Shown in pieces: positions 53,326 through 64,000 of a stretch of 64,000 bases of DNA (the stretch's first letter is position 1; each line of letters begins with the position of its first letter). The notes beneath the pieces are model-generated. The model was not told the DNA's origin and ran no database searches. It saw only the letters and a list, made by a program, of their open reading frames with translations. Made by a program: the position numbers and the translations under genes. This DNA comes from Spinacia oleracea (Eukaryota > Streptophyta > Magnoliopsida > Caryophyllales > Amaranthaceae): positions 86,967,285 through 87,031,284 of the forward strand of contig NC_079488.1 of assembly GCF_020520425.1 (NCBI RefSeq). The letters run 5' to 3'.

Positions 53326-55215
53326 CCCAAGAGATTGCGGTGTTGTGAGGGGATCGAAAAATACGACGGGGCGCCTCTAAAAGAGTATACGGCCCGCACG
53401 ACTTTTCCCCTCTGGATGTGGCAAGAATATTAAGTAAATAGGAACTAACTGTGGGCGTTAGCCTCTTTTTACTAGCCTATAGGAGTCGCCATTCAGTTTA
53501 AGAAAATTGACAAAACCCGGTTATCGTGATATGCCTGGAGTGAAAACATATTTAACTCACAACGGCCATAGGTCCCCTTGTGATCCCTGATGTGGAGATC
53601 GCTCAACGTACATCCAGCGGAGTAGAGATTGAGAGTTCGGGGGACGTTAACTAATACAGGGAGTGCCCAACATTAGCCCACGCGGCGCGGTCCTTACTAG
53701 TTCAATTGTGACGATGATGGGACATGCGTTATGCTACATTACTACTCTTGATTTATTTTAATGCACATATATTACTAAACAGATGTCAAAAGCTGATTTA
53801 GATTGATTTAAGGTGCTTAACAATAAACTGGTTTGTCCAAGTATTATCTGATTTAGGCGAGAGCAATATATCAGATTTATATGGTATGGAAAGCAATATA
53901 AATATAGATTCAAGTTACAGCAAAGCGTAGGCTTTACTGCGGTTCTCAGAAACACCTACCACTTGACTTTGCTAGCTTTCCGTTTGGCTTTATAACTTTC
54001 CGATGACTGACTAACTATGGGACGAGATTCTTCCAGAGTTTTGAGTATTTTAGGCTTAGGGATTGTGTTTAGGTTTCAGCAGCACTTCGACGGTATTCAG
54101 GCTATCAGGCGGTCGTGCGGGCAGGGTCTGCTTATCAATGTGTTAAATGCGGCAGACACACGAATACAGGACATAGAAAAGCTTCGGTCAATACTCAAGC
54201 TTAAAGGTTTAGGGTTAGGAATGTGTTATTTTCCGATTTTCAGAGGCCTTTTTTATAATAAAATAGGCCAGAATAAGATAAATCTTTGAAATGAGAATTT
54301 TTCAACTAAGATATGTGCAGCGCTAGAAAATTCCAACGCTTGGATCAAGAGCGCTGGTTATTCCTAGCGCTTAAAATTTGTGCGCCAGGATTATTCTGGT
54401 GACAGCTGGATCAATTCTATCTTTGCGTGATTTGTGTAAGGAACAAACTGCAACGCTGGAATATAACAGCGCTTAGGATTTGTGCACTGGAAAATAATAA
54501 CGCTTAGAATGCCATCGCTAGAATTTTCTAGCGCTGGTGTTTTAGTTCACTTTTCCAGTCTTATCGGTTCTTTACCGAACCTTACTCATGTTGTTTATCC
54601 TTAGGAATATGAGTTGGGATGCAACTCTTAGCCCTTATCCAACGATAAATCGTAATGTGATATAAACACTTAGATATTTTATCTTATATGGTTGTTACTC
54701 TGGACAGCGTTCAGGGATAGAAGTTACTATAAATAGTAGTTTCTAAATTGGAAATATGGTTTACGGGATATCAGTCAGTCATGGATCGTTCGCAGCATAT
54801 TTAGGAAAGCTTAGTCAAGCGGTGTTTGGTTTCATCATCGAACACACCGTGCCGGGCCTAGGGACAAATGCAGGCGTCTATAGTTAGCCCCCACTTTGAT
54901 TGAGTCTGAGCAAGACGACAATCAAAGTATTGGTAAACGGAGTGCGTCTGGGACCTAGCTTGGTTAAAACCATGTCCGAACGAGGGTCTCGCGATCCCCC
55001 GAGTAATAACATTTGACTGAAGGGTCATCACTGGGAATGTCAATAGCTCCCTCACGAATCATTGAGAATCTACTGACTTGATCCGACTTCTCACAGAGTC
55101 ATCGAAGACGTTTAACTGGTAATTGGAGCTTTTCGAAAACAGATTCTTAACTTTGACTTGGGATGACGGGATATAAAGTAAAAGATCAGAAATGAAGACG
55201 GGTAACGGGTAAACT
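53326..55215. mobile_element. LTR-like repetitive DNA, unclassified
   Basis: No host gene. At 54310-54545 there is a cluster of AGCGCT/AACGCT words, including the hairpin CGCTAGAATTTTCTAGCG (54513-54530). Related GCGCCAGAATTTTCTAGC at 55970-55990 suggests one element spans to about 56000. Confidence 0.3.
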
Positions 55216-55625
55216 TTTTAAACTGGAAATGAGGAATCTGGTGACCTCTAACTGGGACTCTAGTTATCCTTAAATGAAAATGAGGCGTCTGGTAACCTCG
55301 GTCTAGAACTTCTGGTCATCCTTAAGTGAAAATGAGGGGTTTGGTAACCTCGATCTGGGACTTCTGGTCATCCTTAAGTGAAAATGAGGCGTCTGGGACT
55401 TCTGGTCATCCTTAAGTGAGGCGTCTGGCAACCTTGATCTGGGACTTCTGGTCATCCTTAAATGAAAATGAGGCGTCTAGTACCTCAGTCTGGAACTTCT
55501 GGTCGTCCTTAAGTGAAAATGAGGCGTCTAGTATCTCGGTCTGGGACTTCTGGTCACCCTTAAGTGAAAATGAGGCGTCTAGTACCTCGGTCTGGGACTT
55601 CTGGTCATCCTTAAGTGAGGAGAAA
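55216..55625 (+). repeat. 51-52-bp minisatellite, about 8 units
   Basis: The unit TGAGGCGTCTGGTAACCTCG...GGGACTTCTGGTCATCCTTAAG starts at 55281, 55333, 55385, 55417 (a unit shortened by 20 bp), 55469, 55520 and 55571. Because 51 is 17 codons, the last units give an open frame with a repeated SVWDFWSSLSENEAS peptide; I regard this as incidental. Confidence 0.85.
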
Positions 55626-55639
55626 ATCTGGATTTCTAA

Positions 55640-55722
55640 TTTCTGAGGATCGGGTCCTTTAATTTATGAGGATCGGGACCTTTAATTTCTGAGGATCAGG
55701 ACCTTTAATTTTTGGAGAATAT
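55640..55722 (+). repeat. Short tandem repeat, about 3 units of 26-27 bp
   Basis: TGAGGATCGGGACCTTTAAT-type units at about 55644, 55671 and 55698, directly after the minisatellite. Confidence 0.7.
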
Positions 55723-56060
55723 CACGACTTCTAACTTGAACTTGAAAATGAGGAGTATGTTTTAGAAAACTATTACCTAAAATGGGTCACAACTATTTTC
55801 CGATGTGTCGTGCCTGTCGGTGGGCCAACGGAATAACTCATTATTATAGGAAATAATAATTTAAAAAACTGTTACTCTTTCTGTGGGAGGAAAATAGACT
55901 AAAGCTGGCGGTTATTTGCATTATACGAAGGGTGAGGTGGCCCGACAGTTTTCTGAATGAGAATAATTACGCGCCAGAATTTTCTAGCCCGTGCATTCGT
56001 TGCATTTGAATTTTCCAGCGTGTGCATTTTTTATATACGGGCAGCAGCGGCCGTTTTTTT

Positions 56061-56294
56061 TTACTTTTTTTCCATTTTTTTCGGTGTCAAAATCTGGTTC
56101 AAATCATCCAATTGATTTTCTGGGTTTGTTGAATGTTCAGAAACATCGTCGCAATCCTCCATTGCTAGACCTGCATCGTGCCTAAGATCAGTTCGCACTT
56201 TCGGTGCCGCTTTCGAGGCCGCTTGTGGTGTCTTAGTCTTTGTCTTATTTCCACCATTGTTGTTCTTCTTTGCTTGCTTACGCGTGTTCGCCAT
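56061..56294 (-). pseudogene. Possible retrotransposon gag N-terminus remnant
   Basis: The minus strand from ATG at 56294 reads MANTRKQAKKNNNGGNK, then a Lys/Thr/Ala-rich stretch and DVSEHSTNPENQLDDLNQ, ending at a T-rich junction. The composition and MANTR-type start resemble gypsy gag proteins, and its position next to LTR-like DNA fits, but no conserved gag core or zinc knuckle is present. Confidence 0.3.
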
Positions 56295-58397
56295 GGCGAT
56301 GGAGGAGGAAAGAGAGGTTTCCTCTTCGAACCCTCGCAACAAGAAACTTAAGTTTACTTTTAACTTTACTCTATTTTCTCGAAAACAAAACTGAAAAAGT
56401 CCAAACCACTTTTTGTGGTTTTTCCTTTTTCGTTTTTCTCCTTATAACAAGATTAGAAAATTAAATCCTTTCTCCATTTTTTATCCCATTCTTCAACCTC
56501 ATGAAATACCACATATAGACAACCTACAATTAATCCTGCACCTTTTGTGTTCGGAAAATATGAATCCCGAGAAATCTCCGGCGAACTATCGCATCCGAAA
56601 CGGAAACCCAAAGGCCTACAATTTCTCGCATCGATCTTTATCGGCCTTTTTTAAAAGGGGGAAGGGGGATAAAATCACCTCTACTGGGGATAACAAAAAA
56701 TATACAATAATTAGGATCTTCAAATTCAAGACTGTCGAAATTCGGGATAAAGATTTCATACGGTGGTATAGCCTGGAAAGCTCAAGACAATTGCGCAATA
56801 ATTGCAAAGGGAGGAAACAAAATTTGTAGTACCAGTAGGATGCACCCGACCTTGGAAGCCATGGATATATGTCTTGAAGCTCTCAAAGAGAGGAGATGGA
56901 GACACATAGATATCTCCGCCGAGAACGATAATCTGTAAGGATTGCAAGCCAAATACAGGTTGTAGGATTTCGGTGAGTGGCCTTTTTGCTCTATACAGGG
57001 CAACCATTGTGTCTCTAGCATTGTTCTCACCTACCTTATTCGGAAGAAAAGGATGATAGAGTAAGCTTAAGAAAGCTGATGGATTAATCTCTTTTCACAC
57101 TTGTCAAAAACAATGGACCATGAACTGACGAATGGTGGTTTTGAGATACATAATATGCAACGTGGTTTGGTTGATACTTCTTCAATGTTGTGGTTTTTAA
57201 TGGTTTTGATAAAATAAAAAAACAAATCTCAAAATCAGTTTTTAGTTTTTAGAAAAGCAAAAAAAAAAATGAGATCGGTACCGAACAAGCCCTTAGTTCT
57301 GAATCAAAGCAAAATATGTCAGCTAATTTTTGTTTTTTTTTTCACTTTCAACAATTTAATCACTCTAATCATTGAGTAATCAGTGCACTTGTACGAATTA
57401 AAATTGAAAAAAAAATGTGTTAATGGTTTTTTGAAAGAAAAAAGAGCAAATAAACACGATAATTCAATCAGTAAAAAAGAGCTAATTCAATGGCTTGAAT
57501 TAAAATCGAAAAAATGTGCTCATTAACCAAAAACAAAATAGGCTAATTCATGAATCATTTTATTAATCAACAAACACTATATAAAATAAAAATCATCATG
57601 TTAACAACATTGAAATTTGGGGTAAATCAAACCCTAAATCTTTGAATCTCATTGTGTTCATTATCATCTCATCAAGGTGCCTGTGAATCGTCTTGAGTTG
57701 GATAGAAATGTGGAGCCGAATGTCTTTGAACAGTCAATGGCAACGATGGTGATAAAGAAGCTGTGAGGCGGCAAAGAAGTTGCGAGGGAAAGGGGTAGTT
57801 GAGTAGACAATCAAGAGGAAAGAGGATTGATAGAGTATTAGAGGAAGGAGCAAATCAAGATTGACGCGTTTGAGAGGTGATTTCAAATTTCATAGATTGG
57901 ACTTAATTTTTCTAGGGTTAAATTTGCGCCAAATCCAAATTCCTTTTAATTACCAAACAAGGTATTTAGACCAATTCCAATCCTAACAGGCCATTAAGGT
58001 ATTTTGTATTAAACATCGTCAAAGCAGATACCATCTTGAACCCAAAGCACCACCAACGTCCTAAATTATTCTGGCAGGTTTCTAGCTGACTTTAATTTAA
58101 ATCGGACATACTTTCTCCAAAGCGATTCCTCTCATTATATGCATGGCGGAGGGAAAATGGAAAAGCAGCCCGAGAATGCTATCACTGATTTGAACAGAAT
58201 GACTATTATTATTCCCAACATAAATGATGAACACAAAAACACTTGAATAAACCAACTTTCTGCTGTCCTTGATCAATCCACTAAGCATAAAGCTTAATAA
58301 CTCCTACATGAAATTCCTTCATTTGAGGAAAGTTACCACTGTTACATGTGTAACATATTTACAAAGAATGGAGTAACGCCAAACGCATCCATGCAAC
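56295..58397. other. Intergenic, no gene recognised
   Basis: Part of this may belong to the same retroelement. The plus-strand frame at 56413-56829 (138 codons) has no recognisable domain. The remainder (57060-58330) is AT-rich with no support for a gene. The RING gene 3' UTR lies just below 58398. Confidence 0.35.
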
Positions 58398-61300
58398 TTA
58401 TTTATCCTTTGTATTTTCAGGTAAAGCTGGGCCCTTGCAGATCGGACATGCGTTCTTCATAGATAGCCATTTCTTGATACAACTGACATGATAATCATGG
58501 CCGCAAGATTTAAGGTTTCCAACATCGTCCATGTGCTTGTACTCCTCCTGCCAAAACAAGTTAACCGCTTCAGTAACAAAACCAACAGTTTGAACAATAA
58601 CAACTAATATGAATCCATCTGTAACTTTGTTTCATATCTCCAAACTTTGATATCTAAGCATCTACTCATGTTTGCTTTTGCTATCTCTCTCCTAAAGAGC
58701 AACAGAACGTGTTCCCTAGTATTTTCTTACGGGGATAAGTGGTTAAGCCTGATCATCAACCTTTCTAACTGTTTTTCAAATAGCCATATAGGTAGTTTAC
58801 AAAAGTTCACTTTCAGGATATTTTTGTTTCCCTTAAAAAAAATAATTTCCAACGACCTAGCATACCAAAAAGTTCCCACACACTAAACTGTGACAGTGAA
58901 TGACTAAGGTCTGTACATGATGCGTAAATACAGTGAACAAGAAAGAACCGAGATTAGAACATTAGATTATAAGCAATAATCATCCATCTATATCTAGCTT
59001 AACTGAACAAAAACATCATTTTTTCAGTCTAGTGATCACTATCATTGCATCCCCCAGTAATAGTACTCAATGGGAAAATGTCAAAATTCTACAACAAGCT
59101 AAGGGTTTGTGGAATAGAACAGTACCAGGCATATTACACATCTTCCTTCTTCCTGCACCTGATCTGATGAACAGTACACGGTCTCTGTCAAACACTTGTG
59201 CAATTGATCATCACGCAACCCAGTGTTGACACTTCCAATCCTCTCTCCAAGAGCAAGTAATTCCTGCTCATGCAAAAAGTTAGATTCAAACATTATCTGA
59301 AAGCACAGCGATATACATACGTCAAACTCAGATACACTAACCTCATAGCTCATGCTGTCTACGTCTAGTCTCATGTCACGATGTTGATCCATAAAATTTC
59401 TTGAACCATACAGGGAAGAACGGTCAACAACCATCAGACCCTGCAAGTAAAAATCAAATCCAAAAGAGCAGGGTAAGTAAGAAACTTAAGGCACACACAA
59501 AAATTCACTTCAAAACATTACTATAACCTTATGATACAGAATCACAGACTTTGGAAACCCCAACCCCCTCTTTCAATCCCTCACGCCCTCCGAAAGAAAA
59601 AAAAAAGGCTCCAGAGTGCAGAGAAATTAAACGCTTGGTTTACATGATAGAAGTTCTCTATATCCCACGCACAGCTTATTCACAATAAATCAACAACGAA
59701 TATTTTCACTTCAGCCCCCCTCCCCGCAGAGCACACAAATTATGGTCGCACCTCAAGTCTGTTTCTTATAAAATAGCTTGATAATCAGGGCATTTTTCCA
59801 TACAAAGTCTGTGAACCACCTCAAGAGGATGCTCAACAGTAAAGACACCCTTGAATTTTCAGCATAGTGAACCACCTTGCCAACTCCAACAGTTATCAGC
59901 CTACTGGAAGTCTTAACTACCTGCCATACCATAGAGCAAATGATTGTCTCACAGGCCTAACCGCCTAACAAAATTCAATTGAGTTTTCTCTATCTCCTAA
60001 GATTAATTCCTAAGCAAATAACTGTACATCATACTGAAATTCTACTCCCCATTTCCCCCCTGCCAACTTCATCACACTCGTGGGCCTACCTTTAATTTCT
60101 CACATCATGGCCTATCATTTTGGTTGCACACCCACACCCAGTAGAGACACTCTTAAATTTTCAGCATAGTGAACCACCTCAAGAGGATGCTAAATTGAGC
60201 ATGTTCTACTAATATCAAGGAGAAGGGAACACCAGGAAAAGATGAATAAGACACAGGGTGCACAGCAAATTCATCCAGACATGCACAAAATGGCCAAGAA
60301 ATATGCTCCAAGGACCCTAGGGGAATCATTGGCAGAGGTCATGGGTAACTTCAGCAGACACTTCTTTGCGGAGACAGTTGCTGTAAGCAGGTTGCACCGT
60401 TGCTTGACCACTGATGGGGAAGGGGGGAAAGGCTGTGGTCATTTTTTACAACTTGATTTGTTCTTAAGGAATGGTCAAAGATTTACTTCAGAAATATAGG
60501 AAGGTTTAAAAACCAGGCACATAATGCTTTAACTGAGCAGCAGCAGTTGGCTTCCCCTTATACGTTATAATAACTACCATCAAAATACAAAATCAAGTGA
60601 CACGTTAAGCACAATGTTCATAAAAGAGACCCAGAGGCACTTTCTAGCAGCTAGCCAATAAAGTAAGGGGGTGTACAACAGGTTTGGGCTTGAGTTTAGG
60701 CTGGCTAATGTGAGGCACTTGATCCTACTGGGATTTTGGTATGGGATTAGTAGGTTATGATCTCAACTGGCCTAAGGAACGACCAAAAATTATAACCAAC
60801 AAAAAAAATGCTAAGAACAAAAAACCGCGTCTCAAATAGTGCAACGACATCAATCTAAATTCCACTGACATCAGATTTAATTTCAGACATATCTTCATCC
60901 TTTTCAGGAAGGCTTGGTTTACAAAAAATGCTGACTTATTGGACTTATATTATCTGATCTTATCTTATTTTATCCGAGAAAACTTATTTTGTTTGAAATA
61001 AACTTAACTGTGTGTGAAAATGTGTTCTTTTTTGAGCTTACCTTAAGTGCTTGAACTAAACGGCCCTAAAGACGGCAATATTTCATCCCAGACATAGACC
61101 AACAAAGGTCTAGGTCACAAATAAGAAAAATGCTATCTCCTACACTAATCCGAAGCCAATAAATACAATGAAATCCTATTTACTTTCCTACCTTAAAGGT
61201 CATCATCTAAGGCTCCGTTCTATTCGACTTATTCATATTTGAACTTATCTTGTGTTATCCGAGAAAAGCTTATGTTGTCTAAAATAAACTTAATTGTGTG

Positions 61301-63521
61301 TGAAAATGTCTTCTTTTCTAAGCTTACCTTGAGTGTTTGAACCAAACGGCCCCTAAAGATGGCAATATTTCATCCCAGACATAGACCAACAAGATCTAGG
61401 TCACAAATAAGAAATATGCCATCTCCTACACTAATCCGAAGCCAATAAATTCAAAGAAATCCTATATACTTTCCTACCTTAAAGGTCATCATCTAAGGGT
61501 CGTTCTATTCGACTTATTTTGTCTGGACTTACATTATCTGATCTTATCTTAACTTATCTTATTTTATCTGAAATAAACTTAAATGTGTGTGAAAATGTTT
61601 ATCTGAACTTATTTTCTTTAAAATAAGTCACAATAAGTTGAATAGAACATAACATAAATCTTAAAACGTACACGATAAATACAATACCTCTATCAGATTA
61701 CCCCACGCCCATCCATACACCAGTAAAATCACCCTTATTTTTATAACAATGCAAGGTGAAATGGCAACTTGTAAAACCAGAAGTACAGCTCAAAAGTTTA
61801 TCTACCTCAGGTGTAAGGTGATCGTGGATGCCAGCATCCTCAGAAAGCAAACGGTATCTCTCAGAAGACAACCTAGATCTACCATTCCTGTCCCCATTGC
61901 GCCATCCTACAGGGCCAAACGATCTTGGATGTCTTGTCGAATGAGTCTCTCCCAGCAACTGAAGACTTTCATCAGAAGGAGCCACATGGCTCATACGTAT
62001 ATTGCCCATTGAAACAGTCCTATTAGGAGTGGATCTGTGAGAATAACTACGAACTCCCCTTGTATGAGATGGAGTAGGATGCAAACTTTGGGAAAGAGAA
62101 TTTCTGCTGGCAATGTGCTCATGATGATAGCCAGCCATTTCCCCAGAAGTATTCGCAATGCTGCTTCCAGCAAAGAAGTGATTACTCTCATGACCCAAGT
62201 TACTTGAGACTATAGTCCTTCCATGAGGAGCACCAGATACATGAATAGGAGTCCATTCCGGCAAAGGAACACTTGGGTTTTGACTAGGATCAACTGTACC
62301 AGGATGATCAATTGGAAACCTACTCGAACTAGGATGGTGAGGATAATTAGCTGGGAGATGGGTCCTAAAAACATCTGACTCCAGTTCTAATGTGGATCGG
62401 CTTCTCACGTTCCTCAAAGAAGTTTCACCTCCAATTGAAAGTTGATTGGTTCTGTAACTAGAAGGAACAGACAGTGATTCCCAATGATTATGTTGAGCAT
62501 CCACAGTTGATTTTTCCTGTCGCAATTCTGATGACGAAGATACATCTGATGAACTTCCAGCACAATAGTACCTACTTGTGCTGCCCCTTTCAGAAATAGC
62601 AGGGATCCCAGGGCTTTTCCTTTTGTATGGACCCCTTCCATTGCCCATTGAAAGATCAAAAAAGTTGTTTTCAACTGCGTAATTCGAGGAAGATGCATGG
62701 TGAACATGATTGTCTGGGGCCATAAAAACATTTCCAGCAGCAGATGGATGCATAGAATCACGAGAAGGATCAGAAGAATCAGGTTGATAATGGGGTGCAT
62801 TCACCATCTGGCTTGACGAAGAGTATCCACCTAATCTTGTAGCAGCATTCCATGGAGAACCATAATGAACTCGATCTACTGGTCCGTTCTCCACAGGATG
62901 AAAATTTGGGGCATTTTCTGCAGAACTAGTTCTTGCTGCAATTCAATGTGATTGTTATTAGTTGATGTACAATAAATCATGCAATTCTGCACATGGTGAG
63001 AACAAGGCAGAAAACATGAACAGACACAAATAACATACGACACCTACAGCCACCCCAATTTCATTTATCGTGAAGTAATTAGCATACTAACCCCAGCATA
63101 AGTGTGTATAATAATTAAGAATCCAAAGACACAATCATCACTCTGAAGTAAGACCAAAAGGTAAGAACAATCTCCAAACTATGGGCAGTGAACATAATAA
63201 ATGCATTAGACAAGTAATGGAACAACTTGCCTTTAGGCCTATGTAAGTTGCACAGACAGGAGATCTATTACCAAGCCAGAAATTCTCAACAATAGCGATC
63301 CTAAATTTCTAACTGGTAAATTACAAACCAACAAAACAAAATGCAAATAAGACTCTTAATTTCGTATCACATTACTGTTACAAATATAATTTGCATATAT
63401 ATATACAAAAATTAATACCAAAGTGCATGTAAGGATCTTCGCTATGCACAAGATTCCAGTGTTGGTCGGCCTCAGCCTCAAATATCTGCGACGATGTATT
63501 GTATATGTGTCGGTGTGCCAT
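58398..63521 (-). CDS. RING-H2 E3 ubiquitin ligase (ZFP1/RHG1A/MBR-like), five exons
   Basis: Exons on the minus strand: 63419-63521, 61806-62935, 59342-59440, 59126-59263, 58398-58547; 1,620 bp (539 residues), all in phase. It starts MAHRHIYNTSSQIFEAEADQ, as in plant ZFP1/RHG1A-type ligases. A long Ser/His/Asn-rich disordered region (exon 2) follows, then the conserved stretch LYGSRNFMDQHRDMRLDVD, ELLALGERIGSVNTGL, and a C-terminal RING-H2: CVICLEEYK, CGHDYHVSC, CPIC. The order C-C-C-H-H-C-C-C fits RING-H2, which recruits E2 enzymes to ubiquitinate targets. Substrate unknown. A GTGCAG acceptor at about 63574 upstream of the ATG points to a 5' UTR intron. Intron 2 (2.4 kb) holds tandemly duplicated DNA. 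Confidence 0.92.
59810..60205. repeat. Small direct duplication in RING gene intron
   Basis: GTGAACCACCTCAAGAGGAT and TTTTCAGCATAGTGAACCAC both occur near 59810-59875 and again near 60155-60190. Confidence 0.55.
60930..61640. repeat. About 285-bp tandem duplication, 2.5 copies, in RING gene intron
   Basis: The block GGCAATATTTCATCCCAGAC...CCTTAAAGGTCATCATCTAA occurs at 61073-61213 and 61358-61498. Each is preceded by an AATAAACTTAA.TGTGTGTG block (near 61000, 61285 and, partly, 61580). Confidence 0.75.
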
Positions 63522-64000
63522 AATCACATCCGTTACACCACCGCCTTAGCCAAATAACAAATCAGAAAGCTAAAGCCTGCACATGAAGGAAGAACACGAA
63601 AATTAGGATAATCAGATGTAAATCAAGCTAGATAATATAAAGTTTACATATTGAGAACAACCCATACCAACCTATGTAAATGTGGGACAAACATTGTTTT
63701 TTTCACTTTTACTAAAAGGTTAACATCAGGAAAAAGAAACAAAAAGGAAAATACAAAACTGAATTGAACTGAATGACACAAAAAAATGAATCCTTTATGA
63801 ATCTCAAATCTCAATAGTTGAATAACTAACTAACTAATGAACCACCCATAACAGCCAATAAGTAACCCAGAGAAGTTGCACAACTTCAGCCTCAGGCAAG
63901 GAATTGAATAGGGATAATTTCATTGACTCCATAAACCTTGATCAACTAAGATATCCATGACCATATTGTGTATAAAGAGAAAAAACAGAGACATTTTAGG
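63522..64000. other. RING gene 5' UTR intron and upstream DNA
   Basis: Probable leader and 5' UTR intron of the RING gene (acceptor about 63574); the first exon may lie beyond the window. No other gene seen. Confidence 0.4.

Noticed and set aside
55416-55646. A 76-codon repeat protein gene.
   Set aside because: The frame is made only of the 51-bp minisatellite and has no flanking gene structure.
56413-56829. A 138-codon plus-strand frame.
   Set aside because: No recognisable domain, no splice or promoter context, and it lies in probable retroelement DNA.

Overview
The window is nuclear DNA of a flowering plant, most likely a eudicot. It has intron-rich genes with GT-AG splicing, AT-rich intergenic DNA, TA-flanked Stowaway-type MITEs, Ty1/copia, TRIM, LINE, SINE and Helitron traces, and protein families typical of plants. 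I could not fix the species. No bacterial, organellar or viral genes were seen.

Layout. 1-4.7 kb: a LINE reverse-transcriptase tail split by a roughly 2.8-kb LTR-like sequence, then a broken unidentified gene fragment. 4,686-19,033: a complete 14,348-bp CACTA (En/Spm-type) transposon with inverted CACTAGTAGAAAAA-type ends and a 3-bp AGT target duplication. On its minus strand it carries pieces of a Ulp1/C48 cysteine-protease gene and a captured, frameshifted 5' end of an AIR9-like microtubule-associated protein gene. What appears to be the last intron of the Ulp1 remnant holds a 10-kb array of about 58 copies of a 170-bp unit in alternating A/B form (340-bp dimers), with visible 13-, 5- and 6-unit segmental duplications. 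19-21.4 kb: AT-rich DNA with MITEs. 21.4-24.2 kb (minus): a single-exon PWWP-domain protein gene whose 3' coding end is duplicated just downstream.

25.6-45.9 kb (plus): a complete 17-exon MCM8 helicase gene (2,397-bp CDS, 798 codons plus stop). All splice phases agree, one intron is GC-AG, and a consensus E2F site lies upstream. Its long introns are crowded with mobile elements, including an intact TRIM with a 5-bp target duplication, SINEs, Stowaway MITEs, a Helitron-type 3' end and an inverted-repeat element in a TA tract. 47.0-52.2 kb (minus): a five-exon WIYLD-domain protein gene that ends tail to tail with MCM8. 52.8-56.3 kb: a copia RNase H remnant, repetitive LTR-like DNA with 51-52-bp minisatellites, and a possible gag remnant. 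58.4-63.5 kb (minus): a five-exon RING-H2 E3 ubiquitin ligase gene of the ZFP1/RHG1A/MBR-like group.

Four host genes look intact: PWWP, MCM8, WIYLD and RING-H2. They concern chromatin reading, recombination or DNA repair, and ubiquitin signalling, and do not form a pathway cluster. The most unusual item is the CACTA element, which combines gene capture, a protease remnant and a satellite-like array.
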